DNA of 64,000 bases, from the NCBI GenBank assembly GCA_013285425.1, contig CP053447.1:2300001-2364000 (forward strand), given 5' to 3'. A program made the position numbers and the translations under genes. The notes beneath the pieces are model-generated. The model was not told the origin of the DNA and did not search any database. It was given only the letters and a program-made list of their open reading frames with translations. This document shows, one piece after another, positions 46,333 through 56,975 of this stretch (the stretch's first letter is position 1; every line of letters begins with the position of its first letter). Source of the stretch: Ignavibacteriota bacterium (lineage in GTDB: Bacteria > Bacteroidota > Ignavibacteria > Ignavibacteriales > Ignavibacteriaceae).

Positions 46333-49300
46333 ATGTTATATCCGGTTAAAATAGAATTTAAAGATTATCCTTCCGGTAGCTGGCAGGATTGGAGCGAGTA
46401 TTTATCAGAACCGCCCCAAATTTCAAAAAAAGTTGAAAGTGAGAATGAAGGTGAAGCGGGCTTAATCGTTTTTGATGATGCAGAAATTTCTTTTCGTTAT
46501 GAACTAGGCAGCCCCGTTTACAATGCCTTTTCAATTGATCTTACATCGAAACAAAGATATTTATTTAGAATCTCTGCCCCTAAATCTGATGCAACTTATG
46601 TGCAGCTATTTGAAGGAATCGCTGACTTTAGCACGCTGAGATGGAATGAATTTAATAATGTAATAAACTTTACAATCGTAGATAAATTAAGTGCATTAAA
46701 TTTATTACAAGGAGAATTGACCAGAGTACTTGACACCCTTAATGCACGTGTTCTTGCACAATATCCAAATGCAAATGGATTGGAATTTAGAGTTGATAAT
46801 AATTTCCCTAACGAAATCTGGATTAAGCCTGCATTCGGTGATAGCAGTAGCTATTATCTAAATGGGTTTTCATCTCCAATACTTTTCCCGGGAGAAATAA
46901 TCAGAGACCCTTACTCAATGGGAGGATCTGCGCCATCTCCTGTAACGTACGCACTTGTTACAGAAAGCTGGATTGATGCTGGCTTGTGGAATAGAATCAA
47001 ATATATAAAAGTTGATGGTTTTGATTATACTAATTGGCTTAATGAAACAACTTATTATCGTTATCCGGTTTGGTTTATTGGATCAACTGTTGAGTATGGA
47101 CAAAAAGAGATTTATGGTATTGATATTTTAAATTACAATGCCGGGATTCCTCAAAGTATAAATGGATTCAGTTTAATTGAAGTGTTAATCAGTAAAGCGT
47201 GGTCTGGCATCAATTTTATCTATCGGGGAATTTCCGCTTATAACATTCCGTTAAGTTATTACATACTGTTTCTCGATGAAAATCCTCTCGGTAAAACTCC
47301 GCTTGATGCACTTAAGATGATAGCTGACTCAATGAAATGCTACATCTTCTTTGACAGGACTGGTAGTAATTTAATTGTACAAAGTAAAAGTTTACTTGCT
47401 ACAGGTGGAACAACAAGATCAATTGGTAATACTAAAATCGTTTCAGGGCCTGAGAAGAAATATTTTTGGGATAAACTGGTAGATGGTGTTACAATAAACG
47501 TTAAAAGCTGGGCTGTTGATAGTGTAACTGGTGAAAATCTTGTTGGTGTTGCAGAACTAACAAAGCAACCAACCGGATTTTCGGCATTACAAAAAATAAA
47601 ACCCAAAAACTCAATCAAAAGAGAGTTACTCGTTGGTGATCCCGATATTGATACTCAGGATGAACTTAATTCTTACGCTTCCCAAGAAGCCTTATCAGTG
47701 CTTAATTTTTATGGATTAAGACATAGCAGTTTTGATCTTACCCTTAACCTTGATGATAATACAATCAGCTGGGAATTGATTGATAATTTAACTATAAGTA
47801 ACCTAACTACATTTTTCACAAAGCTTGAAATTGATATTGTTGAAAGAACGGTTAAAATTGAAGCTGTTGAAGTTGCCGGGCACGATTATGACTTTAGGCA
47901 ATTAGTCTTTGGCTCTGTTGAAAGTTCGAGTTCATCAATTATCTATAGCTCTTCTTCCGGAGGAGGAAGTTATTCTAGCGGGATAACTCCGATATTTAAC
48001 CTACCATTGCAAATGAGTAATGGAATTGTATCGTTGCTTATTTCCGATAATCTTAAATTAACCTCTAATCAACTTGATACCGCTCAACCAATTAAGACAA
48101 GCGATATACCAACATTTAATCAGATATTACTGGGTGCCGCTACAAGCCTATCAAATCACGCTGTAAGGGCGGACAGAACTTTGCAGATAAGCACAACTGC
48201 ACCCTTGACTGGCGGTGGGGGTGCAGTTGATTTAACTGCAAACAGAACCTGGACACTTGGAATAAACTCGGCAAGCTTACTTGGCACAACTAATCAGGTT
48301 AATGTTACAAATGGTACTGGCGTAATATTGGGATCAACCAATGTAACTTTGTCTTTGCCTCAAAATATACATTCGGGTGCTACACCAACATTTAATCAGA
48401 TTATCTTATCAAGTGCTGGAGCATCCAATCAAGCAGTTAGAGGCGATAGGGCTGTCAATGTAAGTTATCCTCTTACGGGTGGTGGTAATTTAACTGCTGA
48501 TAGAACTATTGGCTTAGGTTATAATTCCACCAACCTGAAGCTTACGAGTAACCAACTTGATACTATTCAGGCTATCAATACAACTGCCACCCCAACTTTT
48601 ACTCAAGTTATTCTATCGAGTGCTGGAGCATCCAATCAAGCAGTTAGAGGCGATAGGGCTGTCAATGTAAGTTATCCTCTTACGGGTGGCGGAAACTTAA
48701 CTGCCGACAGAACAATCGGATTAAGCTACAATGCAACAAATTTGAAATTGACTTCAAACGCACTAAATACGATTCAGGATATAGCCACAACAAGTTCGCC
48801 GACATTTAACAGTCTTTACTCTTGGCGGAGTTATCACCATAAACGGAATAGGCACAAGCGTAATCAGTTCGGATATTTACCATAATGGCTCTAAATCATT
48901 ATATAATAATTTTAGCTCTGGTTGGGGTGGCACAGGTTGGAAATTGGATTACGGTGTATCTACGGCTAACCAATCTACCTTAGAAATTGATAATCTCTGG
49001 GTTCGTGGCTCTATGAGAATATATGAGCTTATTATCAATCAGATACGAGCGACTAATGGTAGTTTCTTTGTCAGTTCAACGGCAGTAGTTGACAATATTT
49101 CTGTGGGAACGACAGGAGATGTAACTATCACCTTTGATTCTGATAATAACCTCTGCCCGTTTGCAACTGGTGATTATATTATGATGCAGAGATTTGATAT
49201 TGCTGGCGGCATATTGAGAAAGCTTGTATTTAGAGTTGGGGATGTAAGTGGTAAGTCTATTCAGGCATTTTATGTTTATCAATACGCTTCACAATATCCG

Positions 49301-50959
49301 ATTAAAGGCGATGTTTTTGTACGCATAGGTTCAGCAAATACTGCACGACAGGGTTCAATCTATCTAACAAGCGATGATTCAAATTCGCCGTTTGTGGATA
49401 TTAAAGACGGCGTAGCAAATTATACTGATTGGTCTGATGCAACTAAGATTAAAGTGCGGCTTGGTAAATTAACAGGAATAACTGACAGTAATTTCGGTGC
49501 TTTATCTGGTTATGGTTTATATGCAACAAACGCTTATCTAAAAGGTGGTATCTGGGCTACACTTGGAAATATTGCTGGGTGGACTATTACTTCGGCTCAA
49601 ATGTCTAAAACTTATACTCATCCAGTTACATTTGAAGTAGATGAAGTTGCATTAAATGCAACAAGTAATGATATTGGATTGCACGTATGGATGGATAAGG
49701 ATGCAGTTAATGTTCCGGCAATGTTATCTATTGGTGCTATCAAAGATTATACAAACACGATTTCAGCTAATGAGTTTGGTATTCAATATCAAAGAGGTTC
49801 AGACACATACTTTCGATTAACCAATAGTGTTCAACAAATTGCTGGCTGGAACTTTAATAATACTGCTATTTGGAAACTTGGAAGTGGCACACCAAGTTCT
49901 TCGCCTGCAAGCGGTATTGTAATAAATTCTGCTGGTGCAATTACTGTTTATGGTAACTATTGGCAAAAACGAGTTGCTTTATATTATTCTGCTTCTAATA
50001 ATTGGGGGCTAATCGGAACTAACGAGAGTTATCAGACAGTTTTCCAACTTGGTTCAACAAATCAAATTGCTGGTTGGGCTTTTGATACAAGCAAAATATA
50101 CAATAGTGGCGTAAGACTTGAGGCGTCAGCCTCGCTTAAGGGTTTGGGCGTTAATGATGGTGCCACGGATGTGGTTAAGGTCGGTGACTTTACAAATGCA
50201 TCTGAAAGCTATACAACTTCTACAATGCCTAATGCCCCAAATCCTGCAAGTGCCTGGACGATTGAAATAAATGTAAACAATCGTTTAACCTGGAACAGCT
50301 ATGGTGCCAATTATGGGATGGCAAGTAGTAACACTGATTTTACGTCTTATCAATGGAGGACATATTTAACCCTGCCCATCAAGGACATTAAGGGTAAAAC
50401 AATAACAATTTCTTTTGGTATTGCTGAACGGGAATCAACGAACGGTTCATCAAAGGCAACAAATATTTGGGCTTATATCAAAACAGACGTGGGGACATTT
50501 GCCCTAATGGATGTTACGCCCGCTGGCGGTATTTATTTACTTGGTAATACTCCAACTTATGAAACACGGACACTTACTGCCACCATACCTTCTAACGCCA
50601 CCTATGCGAGATTTTATATTGCTTGGTATAAGAACGGTGCTTTTGACCCTGCCGATGTATTGTTTAATAATTGGAGCTTTCTAATATACAATAAAACCAT
50701 TGTTGAACTTAACAAGACAGGACTTAAAATTTATAATTCTCCAATTTCAAAGATTCTACTTAATAATAATGAAGCTGTGTTCAATTTACCGTTTGTAAGG
50801 GCTTCGAGCGGAATACAATTAGGGGAAAGGTGGACTTTGGTAGTAGAGCCTTATTTGGAAGGGGATGGCATAACCTTAAATGAAAGACTAACATTAAAAT
50901 ATAACGGCGTAATGAAAGGTTTCTTTAGCCAAACCGATGGTACATATGTACACGTTTAA
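46333..50959 (+). CDS. Tail hub/fibre protein, very long, one-base frameshift
   Basis: Two frames (46333-48885 and one leading into 48944-50959) join when one T is removed from CAGTCTTTACTCTTGG (~48819), giving NSLTLGGVITINGIG. Corrected length ~1541 residues. The N-terminal ~550 residues look like a tail hub (FKDYPSGSWQDWSEYL). A serine-rich linker follows, then fibre repeats of the form NLKLTSNQLDTIQ ... PLTGGGNLTADRTIGL. The distal part has AGWxF units and a beta-rich jelly-roll-like region. Likely the receptor-binding protein. Confidence 0.7.
48411..48690 (+). repeat. Internal 72-bp direct repeat in fibre gene
   Basis: AGTGCTGGAGCATCCAATCA...CTTACGGGTGG occurs at ~48411-48483 and again at ~48618-48690, 207 bases (69 codons) apart and essentially identical over 72 bases, inside a longer degenerate repeat. 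Confidence 0.85.
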
Positions 50960-50990
50960 TAAAAAAAAGTTTGAGTTAGAGAATGGCTTA

Positions 50991-51028
50991 ATTCGTGATA
51001 ATTTTTGCCAAAATGGGTGAAAAGTTAT
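50991..51028 (+). repeat. 38-bp direct repeat, copy 1
   Basis: Begins ATTCGTGATAATTTTTGCC and ends AAAAGTTAT; identical to 51384-51421. Upstream sequences differ. Confidence 0.9.
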
Positions 51029-51258
51029 GCTCACGGATTAATAGGTGCTTAATTTATAAAAAATTAGTAAATGAAAGAAAACAAAAAGGAATAACTATGG
51101 TATTAGCATTAACGGTGCTTATGTTCCAAGATATAGGGGGAATGGTACATCGGCTATAAACTGTAACACTATCGTAACACAAATTACAAATTACTGTAAC
51201 ATATAAGGCGGTAAATATTGATAAAATTAATTAATTAGCGCTATAATCATAATAAAAA

Positions 51259-51303
51259 TGACTCTTAATCAGCAGGTCGCGGGTTCGAGTCCCGCAGGGT
51301 GCA
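51259..51303 (+). pseudogene. 3' fragment of tRNA-Lys(CTT)
   Basis: 45 bases match a tRNA from the anticodon arm to the discriminator: loop CTCTTAA (anticodon CTT), variable loop AGGTC, T arm GCGGG-TTCGAGT-CCCGC and acceptor strand AGGGTGC-A. The 5' half is not a tRNA, so the D arm and 5' acceptor strand are missing. Such 3' fragments are typical of attachment sites of tRNA-targeting integrases. Confidence 0.8.
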
Positions 51304-51383
51304 CTAAATATGCCAAATTGGCATATATTTAAAAACCTAAAACTATTTAAGATCCAAATATTGATAGAAAAAATTTCTGCCAA

Positions 51384-51421
51384 ATTCGTGATAATTTTTG
51401 CCAAAATGGGTGAAAAGTTAT
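51384..51421 (+). repeat. 38-bp direct repeat, copy 2, at the prophage/host junction
   Basis: Identical to 50991-51028. It ends one base before the first host-type bases of the right 3-kb repeat copy, so it may be the prophage terminus. Confidence 0.9.
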
Positions 51422-51422
51422 A

Positions 51423-51531
51423 CCGGGTTATAAAAACTTCCAAAGACATAACCTATCAGAAGCAATAATAATCCCATCCCAAAAAAGATGAAAATAGATT
51501 TTCTTCTGTTAGCTTGTATAAGTTCCCACAT
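51423..51531 (-). pseudogene. M48 peptidase N-terminal fragment
   Basis: The first 36 codons of the M48 gene at 24215-25438 (start at 51531), cut at the prophage junction. Contains only the first transmembrane helix. Confidence 0.85.
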
Positions 51532-51536
51532 ACTTG

Positions 51537-52106
51537 CTAAGTATTTTGACTAATTAAAACTAACTTTTGGAACTTCTTTTCAGTTTTGTCTTCAACTTCA
51601 AAAAATTCTTCTTCTTTAAATGAAAACATTCCAGCTATAATATTAGAAGGAAACATCTGAATCTTATTATTATAAAAAAGCACCTGATCATTATATGCCT
51701 GACGTGCAAAAGAAATTTTATTTTCAGTTGACGTTAATTCCTCCTGTAATGCCAAAAAATTCTGATTGGCTTTTAAATCAGGATAATTCTCAACCTGCAC
51801 ACGCAACTGTCCGAGCGCACCGCTTAATAAACCCTCAGCAGCAGCTTTTTCTCCTACAGTATTTGCATCCATTGCCTGACTTCGATACTTGGTTATATTT
51901 TCCATAATCTGACGTTCGTGTGTCATATAACCTTTTACCGTCTCAATAAGATTTGGGATAAGATCATGTCTTCTTTTTAATTGAACATCAATCTGCGACC
52001 ACGCATTCTTTACCCGGTTACGAAGTCCAACAAGTGAATTATAAATAGAAACAAAGCATATTCCTATTAAGAAGATTATAATTATGAAAATAATAAAGTA
52101 AAGCAT
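51537..52106 (-). CDS. lemA: LemA-family protein, right copy (C-terminus shifted)
   Basis: About 189 residues from the ATG at 52106 after GGAGG. One T fewer in the CTTCTTTTC run near 51580 turns the family-typical [10 protein letters not shown] ending into [14 protein letters not shown]. The rest is intact: N-terminal transmembrane helix and four-helix LemA body ([28 protein letters not shown]). LemA proteins are membrane-anchored partners of M48 proteases. Confidence 0.85.
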   Translation of the reverse strand: MLYFIIFIIIIFLIGICFVSIYNSLVGLRNRVKNAWSQIDVQLKRRHDLIPNLIETVKGYMTHERQIMENITKYRSQAMDANTVGEKAAAEGLLSGALGQLRVQVENYPDLKANQNFLALQEELTSTENKISFARQAYNDQVLFYNNKIQMFPSNIIAGMFSFKEEEFFEVEDKTEKKFQKLVLISQNT

Positions 52107-52289
52107 CACCGCCTCCGATTTATTTTTTATTAAGTATTTAACTATTTCTGATTTCTGAAAAACTATTCTGATTATTAAAATGTATAAAACATCATTCTAC
52201 ACATCTAAAGCAGCTTACTTTAGAATATCTCAACTTCTATTCTGAAACTGTTTCAGAATGTGTAAGACATTAACTTTAAGAATTCCCTG

Positions 52290-52667
52290 TTATTGACTAC
52301 CGAAAATCTCTTTTAACAATTCAACCAATTCAGAATTACTATCAAGGTCTGATTCCAATAATGATTTTAACTCACCTTTATCAAACCAGTATCCGTGATT
52401 GTTTCTGCATCTATCCAATATAATCCCGGTGTGTCTGAACTCGGCTTTCTCCATTTTTCTTCTGCAAACAGGACATTTTATTTTAAGCTCTGAATTATTT
52501 TCGCTTTTCCCAAACAGTTCGCTATCAACTTCTAAGTTTGAGTTATGATAAAGTAATTCAAGTTCACCCTCATCTAACCAAATTCCTTTACAGTTGGTAC
52601 AATAATCAATCTCAACCTTGTTGAGTTCCAAAATTATCATATCACTTTTACATAAAGGGCATTTCAT
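52290..52667 (-). CDS. Zinc-ribbon (TFIIB-type) domain protein
   Basis: 125 residues with two similar ribbons: CPLCKSDMIILELNKVEIDYCTNCKGIWLDEGEL (residues 3-35) and CPVCRRKMEKAEF...LDRCRNNHGYWFDKGEL. These are the zf-TFIIB-type domains (PF13453) often found with LemA/HtpX-like membrane quality-control genes. Small and cytoplasmic; molecular role unknown. Confidence 0.8.
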   Translation of the reverse strand: MKCPLCKSDMIILELNKVEIDYCTNCKGIWLDEGELELLYHNSNLEVDSELFGKSENNSELKIKCPVCRRKMEKAEFRHTGIILDRCRNNHGYWFDKGELKSLLESDLDSNSELVELLKEIFGSQ

Positions 52668-52845
52668 TTTAGTATAATTTTTTTCATACGGAAGTTGTAA
52701 CGAAATATAATTATTAAAAAGTTTTAAAGAGAAATTATTGAATAATTATTTGTAATAATTTTTTTTTACAATCTTAAAACCAGAAATCGGAATCATTTGA
52801 ATTCTGATAAATAACTAGTTCTAAACTAATATTAAGGAGTTGTAT

Positions 52846-54084
52846 ATGTTCAGATCTTTTTCTGTTCTTTTCTTGCTTTGTGCAATTAACATTGTGATGT
52901 TTGCACAAAACTCACCAACATTGTTTGGTCAAACAAAGTCTATAAACACTATACCTTCAGAAGCTGTTCTTTATGAGCAAATGAGTGGTGTTGGAACAAA
53001 TGCCCTTTCATCACAAAATTTTGAAGCGTCTAATGATGCTTATGATAATCAGGCTGCAGATGATTTTGTAGTACCATCAGGTGAAACCTGGTCAATTACT
53101 TCAATGGAAATAATTGGAGCATATTGGAATGGTACTGGTCCAGTAGCTTCTGCGAATGTATGGTTTTATGTAAATAATTCTGGTTTACCCGGCAGTGTAG
53201 TTTCTGAAGTATTAAACGTGGTTCCTTCTGATGGTGCAGCAACAGGTTCTTTAACAATTACATTTACTACTCCAATTGAGTTAACCTCAGGTACCTATTG
53301 GGTTTCACTTCAGGGAAATATGGATTTCCCGGCTGGTGAACAATTTGGCTGGACAGAGCATAATCAGGTTGGTAATCCATCTGTTTGGCAGAATCCGGGT
53401 GGCGGATTTAGTACATCTTGCTCAAGCTGGGGTCCCAGAGTAGCCACTTGTGGTGTTGGCGCTGCTCCATATTATGATATGGCATTTAGACTAAACGGTA
53501 ATTCAGTGGTTCCGGTTGAATTAACAAGCTTTACTGCAAGTGTAATTGATGGTAATGTAACACTTAGCTGGTCAACTGCAACTGAAACTAATAATAGTGG
53601 TTTTGAAGTTGAAAGAAGTTTTAATGGCAGTGATTTTGTGAATGTTGCTTTTGTTGCCGGAAATGGAACATCGCTTCAAATCCATAATTATTCCATTACT
53701 GATAAAAATTTAGCCGATGGAAATTATTCCTACAGACTAAAGCAAATTGATTTCAACGGCGATTTTGAGTATTCAAAAATTATAAATGTTGAAGTTACTG
53801 CTCCTGTAGAGTTTAGTCTGGCTCAGAACTTTCCTAATCCATTCAACCCATCTACAAAAATTACTTTTGGGTTAGCTATAGATTCGAAAGTAAAATTAAG
53901 TGTTTATAATTTATTAGGCGAGCAGGTTGCAGAGTTACTAAATAGTAATTTTACTGCCGGCACACATAATGTATCTTTTGATGCTTCAAATTTAAATAGC
54001 GGTGTTTACTTCTATAGATTGGATGCAAATGGAATTGATGGACAGAATTTCAGTTCAATTAAGAAAATGATACTTGCAAAATAG
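52846..54084 (+). CDS. T9SS-sorted secreted protein, intact copy
   Basis: 412 residues from the ATG at 52846 (AGGAG upstream). Signal peptide FRSFSVLFLLCAINIVMFAQ, a ~190-residue beta domain ([23 protein letters not shown], typical of bacterial surface proteins), a fibronectin-like segment (VELTSFTASVIDGNVTLSWSTATETNNSGFEVERS), then the sorting domain with NPFNPSTKITF and KKMILAK. Secreted through the type IX system; cargo function unknown. Confidence 0.85.
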   Translation: MFRSFSVLFLLCAINIVMFAQNSPTLFGQTKSINTIPSEAVLYEQMSGVGTNALSSQNFEASNDAYDNQAADDFVVPSGETWSITSMEIIGAYWNGTGPVASANVWFYVNNSGLPGSVVSEVLNVVPSDGAATGSLTITFTTPIELTSGTYWVSLQGNMDFPAGEQFGWTEHNQVGNPSVWQNPGGGFSTSCSSWGPRVATCGVGAAPYYDMAFRLNGNSVVPVELTSFTASVIDGNVTLSWSTATETNNSGFEVERSFNGSDFVNVAFVAGNGTSLQIHNYSITDKNLADGNYSYRLKQIDFNGDFEYSKIINVEVTAPVEFSLAQNFPNPFNPSTKITFGLAIDSKVKLSVYNLLGEQVAELLNSNFTAGTHNVSFDASNLNSGVYFYRLDANGIDGQNFSSIKKMILAK

Positions 54085-54106
54085 AAAATAAGTTAATTGA
54101 AAATAT

Positions 54107-54138
54107 AAAGCCCCGAAAAATCCGGGGCTTTTTTTTTG
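54107..54138. terminator. Terminator between T9SS-sorted gene and S46 gene
   Basis: AAAGCCCCG / CGGGGCTTT stem with an A-rich loop and a T tract, between convergent genes. Confidence 0.85.
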
Positions 54139-54153
54139 AGCATAAGTATAAAG

Positions 54154-56310
54154 CTAATTAACAATCCTTCCGGCTTTTAATTCTGCACTAACCCTGTTTA
54201 GTTTATAGATTTTATCAATAGCTTCCATCATCCCTGATGAATGAACCGAAACTGACCGGTTTTGTTCTGTTGTATAAATAAAATTACTCGGCAGACTTTC
54301 AATATTTCCGTCAAAAGCTAAACCTACAATCTCTGCTTTTTGATTAATAACAGGGCTGCCTGAGTTACCTCCTACGATGTCATTTGTTGATACAAAATTC
54401 AATGGAGTTGAAAGATTAAAATCTGCTGGCGGAGTTAGCCATCTATCCGGTAAATTCCAGGGAAATTTTCCTTCTTGTCCATAAAACCGATCATATAAAC
54501 CATAGTAGGTTGTAAATGGCTGTGCTATTGTACCATTGTAAGGATATCCCTTTACAACTCCATCAGCAATTCTTAAAGTAAACGTTGCATCAGGTGGAAT
54601 AGAAGTACCATATACAGCAAATGCAGCTTCTCCTAATTTCTGAGAATAAGATGATTCAATCTCAGTAAGTTCCTTACTTTTTGCAGTGTATCCATCGGCT
54701 TTTTCTTTTGTATTGAGTAGCAAATAAATAAACGGATCATCTGAATTTAAAACTTCATCAGCGCCTTTAGATAATAATGTTTTTATATCATCAAGTTTTG
54801 TAATTTTGGAATGAGATAGAATATATTGCACTGCATCCTGTCCTTTTTTTCCACCTGTAAATTTTTTAACAATTGGATCATCACTGCCGAAAGCTTCTTC
54901 TAATGCTTCAACTCTTTTAAGGAGAAGAGCGTTGTTCATTTCATAATCAAAATCTTCCGGTATCAAAGATTCCAGTGTATGATTTAGTTCATCACCTACA
55001 TACAGTTCGTTTCTTTCTGCTTCTGGCTTCTTCAATTCATTTGCAATTTCAATTACCTGATCAGCTATAAAGAAATATTGAGGTGTTGTAAATCTGTTCA
55101 TTGACAGTGCAAAGTTTTTAACAGAAATATCAGTAAGCTGTTTACGAATATCAGAGATTTTATCCCATAAATCACCGTACTTTTGTTTTAATTCAGGATC
55201 AGCATTAACTGAATTCCTAAAATTCTTTTCAAAATCTCTTTTTCTTTGCATTAACTCCGGGTCTCTTAATCCTTTAAGAGTTCCGTTAATAACCTTAAGT
55301 GAATTTTCAAATCCAAAAATTCTGTCTTCAAGTTCAGCTTTACGGCTTGGATCTTTTTTCAACATATCTTTGTACATATTGGTAAGTGTTGACAGCATAC
55401 CAACTGTTCTGGGATATTGAATATCTCTTGCATATTCTAACTGAGAAACAGTGTTCAATCTGTTTGTACTTCCGGGATTTCCAACTACAAAAACCGGTTC
55501 ATCAACTGCAGGACCATTTGCACTCCATTTAAAATAATTATCAGTCTTAAGCGGCTTTCCGGATTCATCATAAACCCTGAAGAAAGAACAATCTAAATTA
55601 AATCTTGGATAAGTAAAATTATCTGGATCGCCTCCGAAAAATCCTAATTGATCTTCAGCAGCTAAAACTAATCTTACATCTGAATATCGTTTATATCCGT
55701 ATAGAGAATATCTGCCGCCGTTATATAATGGTGTAACAGAAACGGTAAGACCTGTAGCTGCGGCTTCTCTTTGCTCTATCTTATCTATAATTTCGCTTTC
55801 AATTTTAGACCGCTCTTCATCAGTTTTACCTTCATTCATTGCATCTATTACTTCATCGGTTACATCTTTAAATAAAACGAGCTGATCTACATATAAACCA
55901 GGCACTGGTCTTTCGTCCTGAAGAGTTTCTGCAATAAAACCGTTTGCATGAAGATCTTCACCTTCCTTGTTTACCTGAGTTATACTTTGTCTGGCACAAT
56001 GATGATTTGTCATTACTAAACCGTCGGCAGAAACAAAAGAAGCCGAACAATAATTAGCAAATCTTAATGCAGACATTCTTACATGTTCAAACCAGGTTTC
56101 ATCAGGTTTGAAATTATATGCCTGATTAAAATAATCCAGCGGCGGATATTCAAATGTCCACATTCTTCCCGTATCAAATCTGCCGGCTTTAACTGTATCA
56201 AGATTAATCCAGTTTGCATTCTGAGCAAAAGATGATACCTGTAAAAATAATGTGAATAGAACAACAAAAATTGCTAACTTTTCAGTCAGCATTCCTAAAC
56301 GAGATTTCAT
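54154..56310 (-). CDS. S46-family dipeptidyl-peptidase (DPP7/DPP11-like)
   Basis: 718 residues, the usual S46 length, with a signal peptide. The catalytic His lies in VMTNHHCARQSI (~103-104) and the Ser in [15 protein letters not shown] (~650); the Asp is in the central part (DVRLVLAAEDQLGFFGGDPDNF). S46 enzymes remove dipeptides from peptide N-termini in the periplasm or on the surface and supply amino acids to peptide-fermenting Bacteroidota. Whether Glu/Asp (DPP11) or hydrophobic (DPP7) specific was not determined. Confidence 0.9.
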   Translation of the reverse strand: MKSRLGMLTEKLAIFVVLFTLFLQVSSFAQNANWINLDTVKAGRFDTGRMWTFEYPPLDYFNQAYNFKPDETWFEHVRMSALRFANYCSASFVSADGLVMTNHHCARQSITQVNKEGEDLHANGFIAETLQDERPVPGLYVDQLVLFKDVTDEVIDAMNEGKTDEERSKIESEIIDKIEQREAAATGLTVSVTPLYNGGRYSLYGYKRYSDVRLVLAAEDQLGFFGGDPDNFTYPRFNLDCSFFRVYDESGKPLKTDNYFKWSANGPAVDEPVFVVGNPGSTNRLNTVSQLEYARDIQYPRTVGMLSTLTNMYKDMLKKDPSRKAELEDRIFGFENSLKVINGTLKGLRDPELMQRKRDFEKNFRNSVNADPELKQKYGDLWDKISDIRKQLTDISVKNFALSMNRFTTPQYFFIADQVIEIANELKKPEAERNELYVGDELNHTLESLIPEDFDYEMNNALLLKRVEALEEAFGSDDPIVKKFTGGKKGQDAVQYILSHSKITKLDDIKTLLSKGADEVLNSDDPFIYLLLNTKEKADGYTAKSKELTEIESSYSQKLGEAAFAVYGTSIPPDATFTLRIADGVVKGYPYNGTIAQPFTTYYGLYDRFYGQEGKFPWNLPDRWLTPPADFNLSTPLNFVSTNDIVGGNSGSPVINQKAEIVGLAFDGNIESLPSNFIYTTEQNRSVSVHSSGMMEAIDKIYKLNRVSAELKAGRIVN

Positions 56311-56471
56311 AACTACACCCTGCTATATTTATAGATTATTAACTAAAAAGCGATTCAAAGATTAAATAAAAAATCCTTTTATGCTCCAAACAAATTATGA
56401 ATGGTTACATAAAAGGATAAAATGCAAATAAGATTTTGATTTAATTTCAAAATCTATTAGAAAAACATCTG

Positions 56472-56792
56472 CTAAATGTATGAATCCGGCAAATAAAGCG
56501 GTTCAATCTCCCATTCATCTTCAATTGTTCCAATACAATGAGAGCATTTTGGAACTGTAAAGACAACCTTTTCTTCGTTAGGTGCAGCTCTGACAAAATT
56601 TAATATAGTTCTGCAGCTTGCACACTGAACAATGTGTGAAGTATGAACTTTTCGGCTGCAATCGGGACAAATAAATCCAAGATCGCCTGGCTTCTCATCA
56701 GGATGAACCAGAAAAATTGAATTGCATCTTGTATTATTACATTTAGCGAAGTGCCATTTAATAGTATCAGAAGTTTCGATAACTATCTCCAT
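56472..56792 (-). CDS. Small zinc-ribbon protein, unknown
   Basis: 106 residues with several CxxC or CxxxxC pairs: CNNTRC, CPDC, CASC, CSHC. Probably binds two zinc ions. No DNA-binding or enzyme domain seen. Single gene. Confidence 0.65.
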   Translation of the reverse strand: MEIVIETSDTIKWHFAKCNNTRCNSIFLVHPDEKPGDLGFICPDCSRKVHTSHIVQCASCRTILNFVRAAPNEEKVVFTVPKCSHCIGTIEDEWEIEPLYLPDSYI

Positions 56793-56975
56793 AAAATTTG
56801 TTAAGCGAATGTAATCAGTGATTTTCTAAAAGTCCATTGAAAAATATATACCTTAAAAAATATTTTGGGGCAGTATAAGCTATTTTCTTAAATTGCAAAA
56901 CAAATATCAGGTTTTCTTTTCTCAAAAACACCTGATATTTTAAGTATTATTTCTACATTATTTACAGGACTTGAA

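Larger units (their letters stand above)
28347..51422. mobile_element. Incomplete Mu-like prophage with non-contractile tail genes
   Basis: A 23-kb block with Mu-family hallmarks in order: GemA, a Mor-like activator, gpG-like virion morphogenesis protein, MuF, gp29-like portal, gp28-like terminase, gp27-like small subunit, I-like protease, gp36- and gp37-like proteins, then tape measure and tail genes. No sheath or baseplate wedge is seen, so the virion is probably siphovirus-like, as in D3112/B3-type phages. Transposase A, B and repressor genes are absent at the left end. There is no 5-bp target duplication at its borders. Confidence 0.85.
50960..51422. other. Prophage right-end region: direct repeats, tRNA fragment, palindrome
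   Basis: No convincing gene in ~460 bases; only a 20-codon ORF with a good ribosome-binding site at 51096. It contains a 38-bp direct repeat pair, a 3' tRNA-Lys fragment, a TATGCCAA/TTGGCATA palindrome (~51309-51325) and several TGCCAAA motifs, which could be transposase-binding sites at a Mu-like right end. Confidence 0.5.
51423..54431. repeat. Right copy of ~3.0 kb direct repeat flanking the prophage
   Basis: Matches 25330-28346. This copy keeps the zinc-ribbon, T9SS-sorted and S46 genes intact, but near its left end lemA has a one-base deletion. It continues without a break into the full S46 peptidase gene. Confidence 0.95.

Noticed and set aside
40353-50959. Contractile tail (Mu-type sheath, baseplate) or type VI-like injection system
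   Set aside because: No sheath, baseplate wedge or VgrG-like gene is seen; the tape measure, chaperone and fibre arrangement fits a non-contractile tail.
51231-51449. A minus-strand ORF with a PCGTRTRDLLIKS segment
   Set aside because: This peptide is a familiar false translation of a tRNA 3' end; the tRNA fragment explains it.
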